Shown here one piece after another: positions 32,801 to 45,903 of a stretch of DNA of 64,000 bases; positions within the stretch are counted from its first letter, which is position 1, and every line of letters starts with the position of its first letter. The stretch comes from Theocolax elegans (taxonomy: Eukaryota > Arthropoda > Insecta > Hymenoptera > Cerocephalidae). The translations under genes and the position numbers were made by a program. A model generated the notes under the pieces. That model made no database searches and was not told the DNA's origin. It saw only the letters and a list, made by a program, of their open reading frames with translations. The stretch is taken from positions 88,318,670 through 88,382,669 of the forward strand of contig CM047427.1 in assembly GCA_026168455.1 (NCBI GenBank), in the 5' to 3' direction.

Positions 32801-33633
32801 AGCAAAAGTTCTCGAGCTCCCTTTTCGCAGCCTTGTCGCTAATGATGTAGAATCCAACGATCGATCAAACTCCGATGCTCCGGTATAAATGCCCCCATTC
32901 GTCTTTTATAACTCGAGCACTTGGATTCTGTATACTTTTTCCCCTTCCGCCCGTTACCCTCATTTTCCATCCTCTCTTTTTACCCCGGCAATCGTCTCTC
33001 CTACTTGATTTCCTCTTCCCTCCTTTCTATTCTCTTCCTCCTTCTTTTTTCATCGTTTCATCACCGACACCTTTCTTCAACTTTACCTCCCAATGGAAAT
33101 CGTTTGACCTCTCATTTATGCCGGAATCCCATTTATAGCGTATAAGTATCACGCCCTCTAGACTTTACAACCGATATTTACAATAACGAGGCATCGAGAC
33201 AAATCGGGGAATCTATATTGCGCTACGAGAAATATAATGAAACTCGAGTGTCGAGCGAGTCTGATCTCGGATGCGCCTTGTGCCTTTTGTAGACTAATCT
33301 GGACGGTCCGTGTTTAGAAGACACCCGTTCAGGGGGTGGTACCACCACTTAATCTGCCCCGTAGTCGCAGATCCATCGAGATCGGCATCCCCGGGAAACG
33401 CGGAAATTAATCAAGGATCGGTCGCTTTTCATTCGGGCAATTTAATCCGTCGTTGATCCCAAAAGCGAGGAATCGCCACGGGTTCATCGAGAGATAGGGT
33501 CTTACCTTTCCTTTGACGATTCGCATGGCAAGAGCCTTTAATAAGGTCCATATAGACCGACCCTCCACTCGACGCGTGCATTTACATATACGTATACATA
33601 TACATATACACATATTATATACACGTACTCGTG

Positions 33634-33672
33634 CGCACACACGCACACACGCACACACGCACACAGACACGC
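33634..33672. repeat. CA-rich ACACGC repeat
   Basis: ACACGC-like units over about 39 bases, next to an ATACAT-type repeat at 33581-33612. Confidence 0.85.
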
Positions 33673-35324
33673 GTTGGCCCGGGCCAACAATAATGTTCCC
33701 GTCTCTCTGTGCCTGGTGAAACGTCTCCTTCAGGAAGCCCGCGTTATTCGAATTACACAGCTCCATCTCTATCTATAATTGCAACGCGTCTCTGTGTCAC
33801 GTTCTCTCTCTCTCTCTCTCTCTCTCTCCTCTCACCCTCCTTTGATGCAATCTCCCGCCCTCTCTCCAATGTCTACATCTGTGTGTACATGTCCCTGGGT
33901 TCGGTAAGCGCACGTATACCGGCCTGAGTGCCGGTAGGCGCATCTCTACACCTACCTGGAATGTCAGAGAGCTCTAATACCGATGACCCTAAACACTACA
34001 AATATTTGATGATTAATCTTCCATTACCTTGAATTAAGAATTCTAGTTTTTTACCCTCTCTCGAATTGAGGAAGTCCAATTGCGTGGACTTACTCAACTG
34101 TTTTAATGCAACCAGTTATTATTCTACGAGTCATTTCACTCGATTATTACTCTAACGCATCTATACACCTATAACTACCTAAATTTAGACCGAGTTATTA
34201 ATACGCTCTATACATTGATACTACACTCAAGGATTACTGTTCAATTTTTACCCCGAGATAATCGAATTTATTTTGTCTAACACAATAAAATTATTACTAT
34301 TACAAATATTCACATTTTTATTTTAACAATGACTTACAGGTTACCGAGGAGTTATTTAACACCACAAATCACAAATCACCCAAAAATATCGATTATAAAT
34401 CAAGAATAATCATATTCTTATCGGTTTATTAGATTAAAATCGTGCAGCACGATTGTATTTTGGTAATCATCATCATTAAGTACAAACGTAATCTTGTAAA
34501 CACCAAACCTGAATATTTATAATCACTTATCTTTTATACGTACACCAAGAATAAAGCGTTTGTTTTAAGAATTTCATTGAGCGCAATATATTTACAAATG
34601 AAGACTTTTAACGATAAAAGGCGTGACTCGAGAATGCTATTACTCTTCGATCCCAAATAAATATGAAAACACAAAAAAATTTATTTTAATTTTCTGTTTT
34701 TATTTGTTATTGTTAACAGCAATGACTATTAGTTTTTTTTTCATTTTTTTAAATATGTTCATTGATCTATTTATTTACATATATTGTGTGTATACGAATG
34801 TGATTTTGTAAAATGTATAAATGAAAAAAAAGAATTTAAATCCGCTTCCATAATTTGAAAACCTGTTGAATGGAAAAAAAGCGTATCTCTAAAATTATTC
34901 TGTTCTATGAGCTTGTTATGGAAATTTGTTTTTTAACTTTTCAATGTGCTTTTTTGTTTATTAAATAGCGTTGATTGAAATTTGAATGTGTTAAAGTTGA
35001 AAATATTATTGTTAATGTATTTCGTTATTGTGGCAATGTAAAATGCATTTTTCTTAAAACGTAATTTTTGGAGATGCGATCTTTTACATTCATTACAAGT
35101 CTTTAAATGTTTTTTAAGAGTCATCGCCTCACTAGCAATAATCAATAGTTTTTATAAAGAATAAATTACATTACATTTGGTTATTTATAATTCTGATAAC
35201 ACGATAAGAAATACTAAGAATTACATAACATTAAATCTTATACTATCACAATCATTTGAATAATCGAAAGTGTAAGTACGGTCTTATTTTTAAATCTTGC
35301 GTATATCTCTTCTTGTGACGAAAT

Positions 35325-35407
35325 CGACCAGACAAACTACGTGTATTCTCAAGCAATAACAGCGCATATGTGTGTTAATTCCCCAAGAATACGCGTCGCC
35401 AATCTGA
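35325..35407 (-). ncRNA. mir-137: microRNA precursor miR-137
   Basis: The reverse complement of 35337-35358 is identical to the 22-base mature insect miR-137 that I remember, which starts TATTGCTTGAGAATACAC. It lies in the 3' arm of a good hairpin on the minus strand: the opposing arm (plus 35380-35400 read in reverse complement, containing GCGTATTCTTGGGG) pairs with it over about 20 bases with few mismatches and several G-U pairs, around a 20-base loop. The stem continues below the mature end (CAGATT opposite TTTGTCTG). Seed bases 2-8 are ATTGCTT. miR-137 is a conserved bilaterian microRNA that represses mRNAs post-transcriptionally, with neuronal roles in studied animals. The surroundings hold no protein-coding gene, so it may have its own long primary transcript on the minus strand. 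Confidence 0.93.
35337..35358 (-). ncRNA. mir-137: Mature miR-137 (3p arm)
   Basis: 22 bases on the minus strand beginning TATTGCTTGAG and ending CACGTAG, the mature product of the hairpin at 35325-35407. Confidence 0.9.
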
Positions 35408-37001
35408 TCTCTGATGAACCGAAGCATTTCATCTTGATCTGAGAAATGTGCGAATCCAATGGACTATTTCTTCAACTGGTTCCGTTTATCTTGGATGGTG
35501 TGTTGCTTTTGACGCTTTATTATTTTACTAAGTAACTACATTGTTAAAATTTGTTATTAGTCAAAGAGTAAATAAAAAAAGTAATAAATCACAAACTATA
35601 ATACATAAGCTGATGAACATACTAAACAACTTATTTAATTAATCGTTTCATGATCTATACGCATATGAGTATAATAAAAAAAATGTACTATGTTTGAATA
35701 ATACTTAATTTAAGTAAATAAATATTAATTTGTTTAAAATAAATAAAGTTATTTTATTTATAAATTTACGAATATGTATTCATTGATTTCAATGGAATAA
35801 TTTGTGAAATACGTGCAATAAATATTTAATTAATACGAATCTAAATATTAACAAAACAGCCACACAATCCGTCAAATAATTAATATACTAAAGCTAAATT
35901 GAAAACGTGTCTACTACCGCACCATTTACTCCTCATCAATATTTCCATTCAATCACGCACAGCCTCTCCAACATTTTTTGTCAGATGCATATATATATAT
36001 ATACACATTTCCAATCATCGCACCCATTCTCTTAAAAAATTAAAAGGAAAAATGCTGCCGTACAAGTATAGAAACAAGTTGTGGTCTCCAAGGTTACTCA
36101 CCCTCGCGTCCGCTCCCTGTCCCCCAAAAAAGGTCGGAAGTAAAAAAGAGCAGACGTGTACCTCTTGATAGCCCGGTCTCACTCTCCAGCCAATCGGCGA
36201 TCACGGTGTTGCACTTATCGTCATCCGTCGAGAGAGGTGAACAGCCATATTCCATTAGTTTTATGCGCGAACCATCGACGCGTTTATGCACTGGCAGGAA
36301 GATCGAAGAAAATTAATGCTCGAAGAAGGAGAGTCAGTCCCACGTACCGTACTAGACACGGGCCTCGATGGTTTATCGTTGCTTTTTTCCACTCCTCCAA
36401 AGGGAATAAGTTGTTGAGTCGTTACTCGTTCCTTAAAGTACTACGATAATCGATATAGACGATTGCGCTCGAATCAGATCCTTAGGCCATTTTCCTAATT
36501 AAATGGAAATTTCTAATGTTATTGGTATAGTAAAAGAAAATAATATATTTATAGTTTAGTTATAGATATCGTAGATAACTCGATCGCACACGGTAAAATA
36601 TAAAAAAGTGAAGACGTTCTCACCACCGACTTTACGAAAATTCAAGGATGATACAAACTACACCGGTAGAAAATCGTAGCAAAATAATAATGAGAAAATT
36701 AAGAATGCAGGAAGCTCGTTGAGTCGATTATCGCGTAATTAAACAAATACAGGAATGATTAGAAATATATCCCGTAGCAGAGTTACAAAGATAATCGTGG
36801 ATATAATCGGTCTCGGTAACACGCGCGTTCGAGGCCGCGTATTTGTATAACAAAAAGAGAAGGAGATGAAATATGAAAAGAATAAGTAGGGAAGAGAAAA
36901 TACAAGAAAGTTAAATGCAAATCCTAATACGTCGAGCAAATTAAGATGGGAAGCCGCGAAAGCGATCCGGGAGAATTAATTGGGCGCGGATTCCAGCATA
37001 C

Positions 37002-37029
37002 GCGAGCGAGCGAGCGAGCGAGCGAGCGC
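37002..37029. repeat. (GAGC)n tetranucleotide repeat
   Basis: Seven perfect GAGC units starting after CATACGC. Confidence 0.9.
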
Positions 37030-37090
37030 ACCTTGTTTAAACAGGCCGAGTGTGTAATACGAAAGTTTTCATCTAATAGAAAAGCGAGCC

Positions 37091-37171
37091 GAGAGGGAGA
37101 GAGGAAGCGAGAGGAAGCGAGAGGAAGAGAGAGGAAGAGAGAGGAAGAGAGAGGAAGAGAGAGGAAGAGGG
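37091..37171. repeat. Decamer repeat GAGAGGAAGC/GAGAGGAAGA
   Basis: About eight purine-rich 10-base units; the first two have C at the last position and the later ones have A. Confidence 0.9.
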
Positions 37172-40100
37172 TGTACTGGTACGGCGCCCCGAAGCCGCGT
37201 ATAAAGGTAAATATGATTACTGCATTTAGCTCGTGAGCTCCATTAAGCTTTAGACTCCAAAGGCCTCGAAATCATTAGGCTTAACGCGAGAGCCACGTGC
37301 GTCCGTTCACGCGAATTTCGATCGACTACCAGCTCATCCCTCCTCCTTCTTTCTCTCTTTCTTTTCTCACTTACCTCCTTTTACTCGCTTTACTCGCTTT
37401 ACTCGCTTTACTAATTTCCCGGCGTATGGAAATTTAAAAGTGATACTTTACGGCGCCCGGCGCCTCTCAGTTATATATACATATCCAACAAAGTATTCCT
37501 ATTTGCTTCGTCGAAATTGAAATTATGCGCGGTTCGGTTAATCTTTATTTGCAGATCCTACCAAAAGAGAACTTTGTTGGTACACGACTATAAATATATA
37601 TGTGTATATATGTATATATACGCATGCGTACGCATCTCCCCTTAAAAATACCATCCAAGGTACTGCACTAGATGCACCAGATGTTTATTTAATAAATATA
37701 GGTTAATGCGCGAATGAAAATTTAAGTTATTACCTACGAGTTATATTTTCGCATAATAATTAATTGACTTTTCAACCAACGATCAATCAAAACCTTGATG
37801 GCGAATCCACATTTCAGGAAATCTCATTCATCGGCTTTACAAAATCTTCGCGTCACCTTCGTCTAAAAATAAGTAAACGCCCCCCCCCCTCCTCCTACCG
37901 CCACATCATCACGAGAAAAAGTGAAAAGTGCACGCAGATAGGTAGTTAAAATTATTAATTAAGATATGAGGAAAAGGCGAGAAGAAAAATTTGCATCACC
38001 GACAATTCCTTTCATAGTGGATATTCAATTGCATGAGCGAGGTGTTCTTCTCTCTCTCTCTCTCTCTCGAATCCATTGACAGCAACACCAGCTGCAAGCC
38101 TCGTCGGTAGCAAAAAATCTTGCGCAAAAGATTTCCAATTTATCATCGTTAAGAACGTTGAATCGACTCTATCCTTACCAATCTCGGACCCCGAATACGG
38201 TTAACGATGACGTAAAGAGAATGCAAGAGAGGCACGGGACGAGTAACGAAATTTCCGCTGCGGGGAACATCGTTACGCCCGAGTTTTCCTTTATTTTTAC
38301 CCCGCTAACTCTCTGTATATTTACTTGCCTTTTACGGCGGCCGTCCTGCCTCTAGCCATACCTTTTTTTTAAGGCCGCGGGTGGAGGTTGCCGGGGCTGG
38401 TGCTGGGGCTGCTGGTCGAGGCTGCACCATCATTAATCCCGAAAATGAACGATCAAACTGCGTCTCCCGGAAACTCTTCCTTGAAAATTGACAAATTTAT
38501 GCTTCGCTGCAATCTTCTCAGCGAGTAGGAGATTTTTCACTTTGATAATTTAATTATTTTAGGGATCTCCGAGAATTATCAATCAATCGATCCCTCAAAC
38601 CCACACAAAAAATGAACAATTATTTTTATTTTGTCAATACTTTCGATAAAATATATTTTTATTTAAAATTTTTAACGGTTCGACGTTGCTACGAGAAATA
38701 AAGTGTCAAGAAGATATCGAAAACTAGTAGTATATTAATATCAGTAATGATAAATTGGAAAATACGAGAAAGCAAAGCAGAGAGGGAGAGAGAGTACCTT
38801 AAGAAGGAATATAAAGTGGAGGTCGCAAGGGAGCGAATAAAAAGAGAAGGAAAAGAAGCGAGTGTACAGGTGTATACCTGAATACAGATTTAAAAGAAAA
38901 ATAAGTTGGTCGAACGTATCAAATGTCGATGATTGGGTGGATACTGTTACCCCAACGGTGTACGGTTCGCATTGCATGTTCTTCTTGGCTTTCGGTACCG
39001 CTGAGGATTCGATAAATTACAGCGAAAAGAAATAGAGAAAATTATACGATGAAAAGGATTGTAATTGGCTATTTCAATTCTACCCCTTCGGCCTTACCCT
39101 TCCGATATAAAATTACATCTTTGATTGATCTTTAATTATAACCAATTAATTTACCTATTTTCGTAGTTATATATCGATACCCAAAGGAAACTCCAATCAG
39201 CTGCTTTTCCTTCTCTTATTCTCTATACTCTCTTGTGGTAGACACTTTTTTTCCTAAACCTATACCGATATTCAAATTATTTATTGGAATTTCAAATAGG
39301 TATAGATTTATCGTTTTCAAAATATAACATTGAATATTATTTACAAATGTAGGAAAACAGTGTACGATACAAAAGTAAAAAAAAAAATAAGTAAATGGAA
39401 ATAAAAAATTGATGTAAATCTTCGATATACGCTGGAGTCTTTCGATGTTTCTTTACATGTAAAATCTATTTTTGATGAACTCTTAAGTAAATATGTCAGA
39501 TTCACGAGAAGCGCAATAGACAACACTTTCTTTCTCTTCATCTCCCTCGTTGTTATTTAAAATTATAAAGATACTATTGTTTAATTTTTTGAAGGTATAT
39601 ATTTAAATGTTTGAAACTCCACAGTTGGTTGATAATAAGATAGTTTGCGGTTCGGTAGGAGTCCACGGTCAAGACAATTTATTGATAAGAAGTAAATAAG
39701 TAATTAAGCAAGGGTAGAGAAGTGAAAGATTGAAGCCTGGGCAAAAGTAGACAGAGCGGAGACAGCTAAGGAACAAGGTGGAGAGAAAGACCGAGAGAGC
39801 GCGAGGAGCGCGAGGAGCGCAAGCTCTCTGAAAAGAGAGTAAGAGAGGGAGAGTGGGAGTGAATGGTGGGCGAATGGACTGACGGATGGCGGATTCTCGA
39901 CAAATGGATTAAGCGCAAATTGCTAAACTCTGTTTAATTTGGCCAAATGAATTTTGTTCCGGCACCCCAACTGTAGGAAGGGTACCTTTCCTATCCGGAC
40001 GGTACTTTCCCCTCGGCAATGGCACAACCGAACTCGGAACTTTTGAGTCCCGAAATCTTGTTTCCCCGAGCTCAAAGCCCCATCATTTGGAAATCGCGCT

Positions 40101-40555
40101 CTAATAAACCGTACGTCCTATTTTATTTTTTATCCTCTTTGATGGAAAAGTATGATTGCACTTTCGCATAATTTACCCCGGCGGTTAGATTGCCGATCGT
40201 TTACCCAATGGATTACGCCTTTTCAACATTTATCAAACTTTCGCAAAATGACGGTTCCTTCGTTCGCGTCGTTTTCGAAGAATCTCGCCGTAACGTGGAA
40301 CATGCGAACGGATTATTACCCGGTTGTTCGTGGTCATTCGTCACGAGGATGTGCGATCGAGGTATAAAAAGTCCGTCTATCTCGAATGACGAAGGTAGTG
40401 GGGAGAGGTTCGGGCGTGATTTCTGAATAATCACCTAGAGCGAGGCATCGTATCCCCCGAGGATTTTTCCCTTTTTAATTTAAAAAAGAATCGAATATCC
40501 ATATCGCGCATCGAGTCTTCCTCCTCGCTTTGCCCCGGCGAAACCACGCTCAATC

Positions 40556-40634
40556 AACAAACAAACAAATAAACGGACAAACAGACAAACAGACAAACAG
40601 ACAAACAGACAAACAAACAAAGAGAGAAACAAAC
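40556..40634. repeat. ACAA/ACAG tetranucleotide repeat
   Basis: About 79 bases of ACAAACAG-type units with almost no T, hence open frames on both strands that should be ignored. Confidence 0.9.
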
Positions 40635-40850
40635 ACCGAGGTAGCGTACGTGTGCCGCGACTGCGCAAAACAAACGAGAATAACAACGGAAAAAATGACG
40701 AGGGTTGCCTCGCGATTTGTATTTTGAATTTCCATGAAAGTAGGTTAAACGAGCCCGAGGTCTCCTCCACTCTTTCCGGGCGTAATTCTATCACCACCCC
40801 GTGTCGCGAATAATTTTGGAGCAATCGAGTCGAGGAACCGAATTCCGGAT

Positions 40851-40885
40851 GCGCCGAATTGCGCCGAATTGCGCCGAATTGCGCC
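40851..40885. repeat. Decamer repeat GCGCCGAATT
   Basis: Three perfect units plus a partial fourth. Confidence 0.9.
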
Positions 40886-41428
40886 GGCAGAGCCGCTCGA
40901 GACTAAACCGAAGGCTTTCCGAGCTCGATAATCAAATTTCGAAAAATCCATTGGAACTCGGTAAATATAATAGTCATGGACATATTCGTTCGATGTAACT
41001 ATGGTGCCGTTGGTCAAATCGATAGGGTGCTCCGCAATCGTGGTAAAAAGTCGGGTGTACGGTAGTCGAACGTATACTTAAAATTTCAAGTGGGAGCGCC
41101 GAGTGTCGAGTGGACGTGGACGTGCTCATTTGGGGGCTCGAGCGTCGAGGTTCGGCCACCGAGGCCACCGAGGCCACCGAAGCTTGCGCGCGTATACTCA
41201 AAAGGACTCGTCGGTGCGGGTTCTAAAGCGAACCGGAGCATTTGCATCGCGGTCACGCGCTCACCCGGTGATACTCTCTCCTCGCTTCTGAATGGAGGTT
41301 TAATGATGCACCCTCACTCGCGCGTGAAGCCGTCAATTAATATCGCAATTGACACTCTTTAAGGATGCGCGCCGCGATACACGTGCGTGAGACACGCTCA
41401 AACTGTTTTTTCTCCTTTTGTCGAGCCA

Positions 41429-41482
41429 TCGTCGTCGTCGTCGTCCTTGTCGTCCTCGTCGTCGTCGTCGTCGTTGTTGTTG
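41429..41482. repeat. GTC trinucleotide repeat, imperfect
   Basis: About 54 bases of CGT/GTC units with a few CTT, CCT and GTT variants; coding-like in all three frames only because of the repeat. Confidence 0.9.
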
Positions 41483-41989
41483 CGGTCTTCTTGTTTCGCG
41501 TTTATCACGTACGCACCCATACGCGCGTGCACTCCATTTCCCGAGCGCTCGGTTAAATATTGTTATTTACATATTTTGCTCGGAGGTTCGGGCTAGCCGG
41601 TCCGACCGGCCGTGGGTGGTAAAATGAAAAGCGTACGTGTCCCTTGACCCCCGTTGCCATCCCGTTGCCAGAGGGAAATAGTTGTTTCCTGCAGGATTCG
41701 ACACGATTTTTTCGGAAAAGCAAAATCAATCAACGGCCCTCCGCCATCCCTGTATATCTCTGTACATATGCCGTTATTTTTACAACTCTCTCGACTTTGA
41801 AATATCGTCTATTATTTCGAACGGGATGTTGCTGCTGCGTTCATCTCCACCTTCAGGAACAGCATTTTTGCGAACGAACGCGCGAGGATTGAGATAAGTA
41901 CAAGAAACAAGTCAAAGGAAACGGGCCAGCTAGCCGAGCGTTGGACAAGGATTTCCTGTCTAGCTGGCCTCGGAGTGGGAGCGAGGGGC

Positions 41990-42011
41990 GGGGGGGGGGG
42001 GGGGAGGGGAG
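41990..42011. repeat. G15 homopolymer and G-rich tail
   Basis: Fifteen G followed by AGGGGAG; homopolymer length is doubtful in any assembly. Confidence 0.85.
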
Positions 42012-43899
42012 AGGCGGAACGAGTTCGTTACGTTCGGGTGACACTTATCTAGTTATACCCGGTCGAAATACGCGAAGGGTATCGGGGAAACGCCTCGGGC
42101 AAAAGCGCATCCTCGATCCCTTTTAGCCCCAAGGAAATATCTCCGAGTCGAGGCGATAAAACTACTAGTGCTAGCTGTACCCCCGCTCGAAGTAATGTAA
42201 TTCGGAGCCCCCTCCCTTTCTCGGTCTCTCGGTCTCTCGGTCTCTCTCAGTCCCTGGCACCGTTGGCCGGGGTGTCCGAGCGCGCCTGGGAATCCCCTAC
42301 CTCGAAATTGATCAACTCCGGAGGATAGGGGCCGCCGCTTTGTCTAGACTCGGCGGGATATAAGGTGATCGTCACTGATGAAAGTACATGACCAAGGAAT
42401 TTTAGGGATACTCGATGCTCCCCCTTCTCTTTCACTCTTCCGAGGCCTCGGAATACAGTCTTCTCCCTTTCTCTAGATCGACGTAATAAACTTGTAATAA
42501 ACGATAGACTCGTCTATGCAGTTTTCGACTGCGTACTACTACTACGAAAATAGTATAAGCATTTATGCGTCAACCCCGGTGACTATATCGACGAGATACC
42601 GGAGTGGAGCTTTGTTGAATAACAAATTAATTAAAATTTGATGATAATGATGTTGGAGGAGAGAGAGGAGGGGTTGGTGAGAGCGAGTGGTTGCGGGTGT
42701 AGGAGGGGTGGGGGGGGGGGTCGAAGAAGCAGTCGTCAGAGGATAGTCGGAGAAACGGTTAAGAGACCCCTTCGCGAGAGACAAGCAGATATTTCGGAGA
42801 AGACAAGGCTTTAGCCAAGGCATATCGCGCTTTGGTGAATGTTCAAAGCTCAATATCATTATACTGGCACGCTCTTGTTAATTAGTCGGATGCTCATTTA
42901 TTTCGGCACGTCGTGAACTCGAGTACCGGCGCGCTTTTACTCGCCCGGTATGTGCATTCTATTAACTCTGCGCGGTGGAGCTCATTTAGACGTATTTATT
43001 TTAGAGGATTATTAAACGCCACCTTCGCCGCGGTTACCCGATGCATATCTATATCTATATCTACATGTGTACACCAACTACCCGCCCCCCCCCCCCTACT
43101 ACCCGCTTATTACTATACGTTCGCTTCCTACTACGACTGACGAACGTCTTATTGTTTCTACGTTTATACACCGATACTCCGGAGGCATTCGATTAATCTA
43201 ATCTTCCCTTTGGCTTTACTCCATATTACATTAATTGCCTATTCGCCAACTTCGATGTTCCAAAGGTTACAATTGTTTGGTTACATCGCTTTTATATACC
43301 ATTCTCCCCGGAGGCAAATAAAATTAGCGAAAACTTTTTAACTAAATATCAATATAAGGATGACTAAGCCCGTCAATCGACAAACTTTTAACATTAAACA
43401 TCGGAGGTCATCAAAGTTCCAATGCACCTTAAATTTGCGAACTCACTTACGGGCGGTCCAGTTTTCATTTACTACATTTTCTTCATATTTTATTAATATA
43501 TAACTTATCAAATTCACAAAAACATTTTAAGTTTTCTGTAATTGCAGTTAGTTCGTTGGATAAGTCACTCCAACTAAATTAACTAAATAGATTCGGTGAA
43601 ATAAACAAATACGTGTAGTGATCCTTGCGAGTAATGCGACAGAAATGTACTTGCGGAACAACGATGATGATGATGTACGGTGATTTCCTTCGAGTGAGGT
43701 TGTAAACAAAAATTTTCTATCATTAATTCGATACATAAAATTTTTCGATCCCAATTAGAAAGATAAAAATTAGCGCTTCGAAATAATCAACTGGACTGAA
43801 TCACTTGCAAATCTTGTGACGAAAAATCACTGTCTCATCCACGTATCTGTCTGTTGGAGGAGCTATTTTGTTATTTTCTATATATAAGTACTATCGCGA

Positions 43900-45120
43900 G
43901 TTAGATCGCGGAATTAGAGATAAATAACCGTAAAAATGGTAGCCGAGGTAGAATCGGAGGGTGCCAAGCCGTTAGAGTAAATCAACCCTTCGGGATTCGA
44001 TCGCGAATCGCTTCTCCCCGTGGCTCCCCGTATTACGGATAGACGCCGTAAAGACACTACCGGTCCGGTCGCGCTCGACCCCAGGATATTGCGAGCGATA
44101 GAATGACTAGAGCCCACCGGAAACAAACCCGAGCACTTAACGGCAAATTAGTGACGAACGGGGGGAGAGCACCGCTGTCGGTCTTCATTACCGGCCGAGC
44201 GGAGGAGCGGAGCGCGCACCACCCGCAACCGCAGCTGGGAATCTTCCGGACCGCAAAACCTCGAGAGTTCTAGCGGAGCCGCACCGTCGCATCGCCAACC
44301 GATGTCCATCGGTCGCTCCTCGCTCGTCCTCGCCCGTCCTCGCCCCATTCGTTTTTCAATTTTATTCGTTTCGATATTTTGGATCACTCTACGAGTTACG
44401 TGGTACTTGGGAATAGTCGGAAACGCTGTAATTATAGGAGAGTGCGGGAAAGTGGCTCAGGTTGCGGGTAGAATAAGGAGAATAGCGCCTCGAGGAGCCG
44501 AGATATCGAGGATGGAGATAAAACAGGTGGGTGCATGGTCTTCACTCTGGAGTAAAGGGTTCGACGCGCCTTTGGACCGAGAGAAATTGAATGCGCCGGT
44601 CGTCGAGGTAAAAGAACCGTGTCTTGTGCAACAGACTCTATTGTCGAGGCTTATCGAGTACCTGCCAATAGCCTGGTTCGCGCCTCGAATTCAATTTGAC
44701 TGGCGAACCATGAGCGTCATTAAATATACAGAGCGAGACGGAGCGAGACGGAGCGAGTCGGAGCGAGGCTCACCTCCCATCGTTCACCGCTCTCCTCTCG
44801 GTAGGCTCTGCGCGCGCGATACGCCCGAGATATTTCGATATTAGCCGGTGGAACGTGCTCCCGGGCTTCCCTCTCCGTTTCACCTTTTTTCCATCCAGAG
44901 CTCTTCTGACTTACCGAATTCCGTACCGCGAGATTATCGTCTTCAGTTTGTCCCACTTCCAAGTTTGCACTTTGGTTTGTCACCCGCGTCGGTTATCCGA
45001 AACTCGTGGGTGCCCACAGTCTTTTCAATTATCGCGGGATGCAGGAATTTTCCGCAAACGGCAAACAAGGATGTCCGGGTATGGTATATAGGGAAATTCC
45101 CGTATTGATAGTTGCTCGCA
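43900..45120. other. CpG-rich patch, possible regulatory region
   Basis: This 1.2-kb block is richer in GC and CpG than its surroundings, with open frames on both strands. The longest, 44302-44844 plus, is 180 codons, with a hydrophobic stretch near its start (RFSILFVSIFWITLRVTWYLGIVG). A GAGACGGAGC repeat at 44731-44766 lies inside it. No known domain is seen, and CpG-rich DNA has few stops, so the frame may be chance. A promoter, first exon or conserved regulatory block are open possibilities. Confidence 0.3.
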
Positions 45121-45834
45121 GGGCATGACCGACCGCGTCACCCCGATTATTATGAGCGTATAGCGCCGGGATTAGTGTCGAGGTCGGCTTACCCATATAT
45201 GTATATATATATGCATATACATATATACATATACGTAGCCAGCAGACAGAGAGAGGCGTGTGCACATGTGTGTAGATGCAACTGTTAATCGTTAGTTCAC
45301 GTACTAATGGTTATTTCCCGTTCGAGCGCTCTATGATTTAGCTCGTGAATAAGGCGATGAGCACGAATTACGAAATTCAGATTTCAGAGTAACCGCTCCG
45401 TATATAAGAGGGTAATCGCATTTAAATTAAATAAAGCTAAACCGACATATTATGCCGATTATTATCATTCATCAAATCACTGCTATATTATGGATATATA
45501 TATATATATATCATTCAATCCCGTTATACAAGTAAATCATTCGTTTTTCAATTCAGCAAATTCCATAACACGTACGTTATTTACCACTTGGAGGTTAATC
45601 TTATAATATTCTACTCGGTAATGAGCTATTTTCGGCAGCGGATCTGTTTTAACGAAAATACACGTTGCGTACGAGCAGATCGTTTTATCACGATTTCACA
45701 GTACGAGCCCGCCGCGGCCCGGTACAGCTATTTATCGCGATTTTGACGATCGGTGCGATTGAGATATCGATCGATATTCACATGAGTCAAAAATAATGTA
45801 TACGTAAATCAACGAAACGTACAAGAGAAGGACA

Positions 45835-45848
45835 GAAAGAGAGAGAGA

Positions 45849-45891
<43 letters not shown>

Positions 45892-45903
45892 GGAAAGGGA
45901 GAG
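45835..45903. repeat. GA-rich microsatellite
   Basis: Nearly 70 bases of GA dinucleotides with a few GG and AAA interruptions. Confidence 0.92.

Larger units (their letters stand above)
24850..35324. other. Non-coding stretch with simple repeats, left of miR-137
   Basis: No protein-coding gene supported. Open frames are at most about 230 codons, cross microsatellites and show no domains. Contents: (CG)n at 25419-25433; a tandem GGCGACAAG/GCGACGAAG repeat at 25471-25514; (CT)n at 29131-29151; GGA-rich purines at 29505-29535; CTCTCC hexamers at 29778-29812; a TTTCTT pyrimidine tract at 31057-31104; GA-rich sequence at 32730-32757; ATACAT/ACACGC repeats at 33581-33672; (CT)n at 33803-33829. AT-rich parts lie at about 26760-27250, 31240-31760, 31930-32520 and 34200-35300. 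Confidence 0.55.
35408..43900. other. Non-coding stretch with many tandem repeats
   Basis: AT-rich to about 35900 and at 38540-38720 and 39100-39660, otherwise of mixed composition with CpG-rich patches. No gene is supported. Repeats: GAGC units at 37002-37029; GAGAGGAAGC/A decamers at 37091-37171; TTTACTCGCT decamers at 37380-37412; (CT)n at 38049-38069; GCGCGAGGA units at 39798-39822; AACAGACA-like tetramers at 40556-40634; GCGCCGAATT decamers at 40851-40885; GGCCACCGA units at 41154-41180; GTC triplets at 41429-41482; G15 at 41990-42004; G-run at 42710-42720; C12 at 43085-43096. Confidence 0.55.

Noticed and set aside
37091..37412. Decamer arrays as a CRISPR-like structure
   Set aside because: The units are contiguous without spacers and the context is an animal genome.
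40501..40740. Frames on both strands through the ACAA/ACAG repeat
   Set aside because: The tetranucleotide repeat lacks stops in several frames; products are simple Cys/Leu/Val/Phe or Lys/Gln/Thr repeats.
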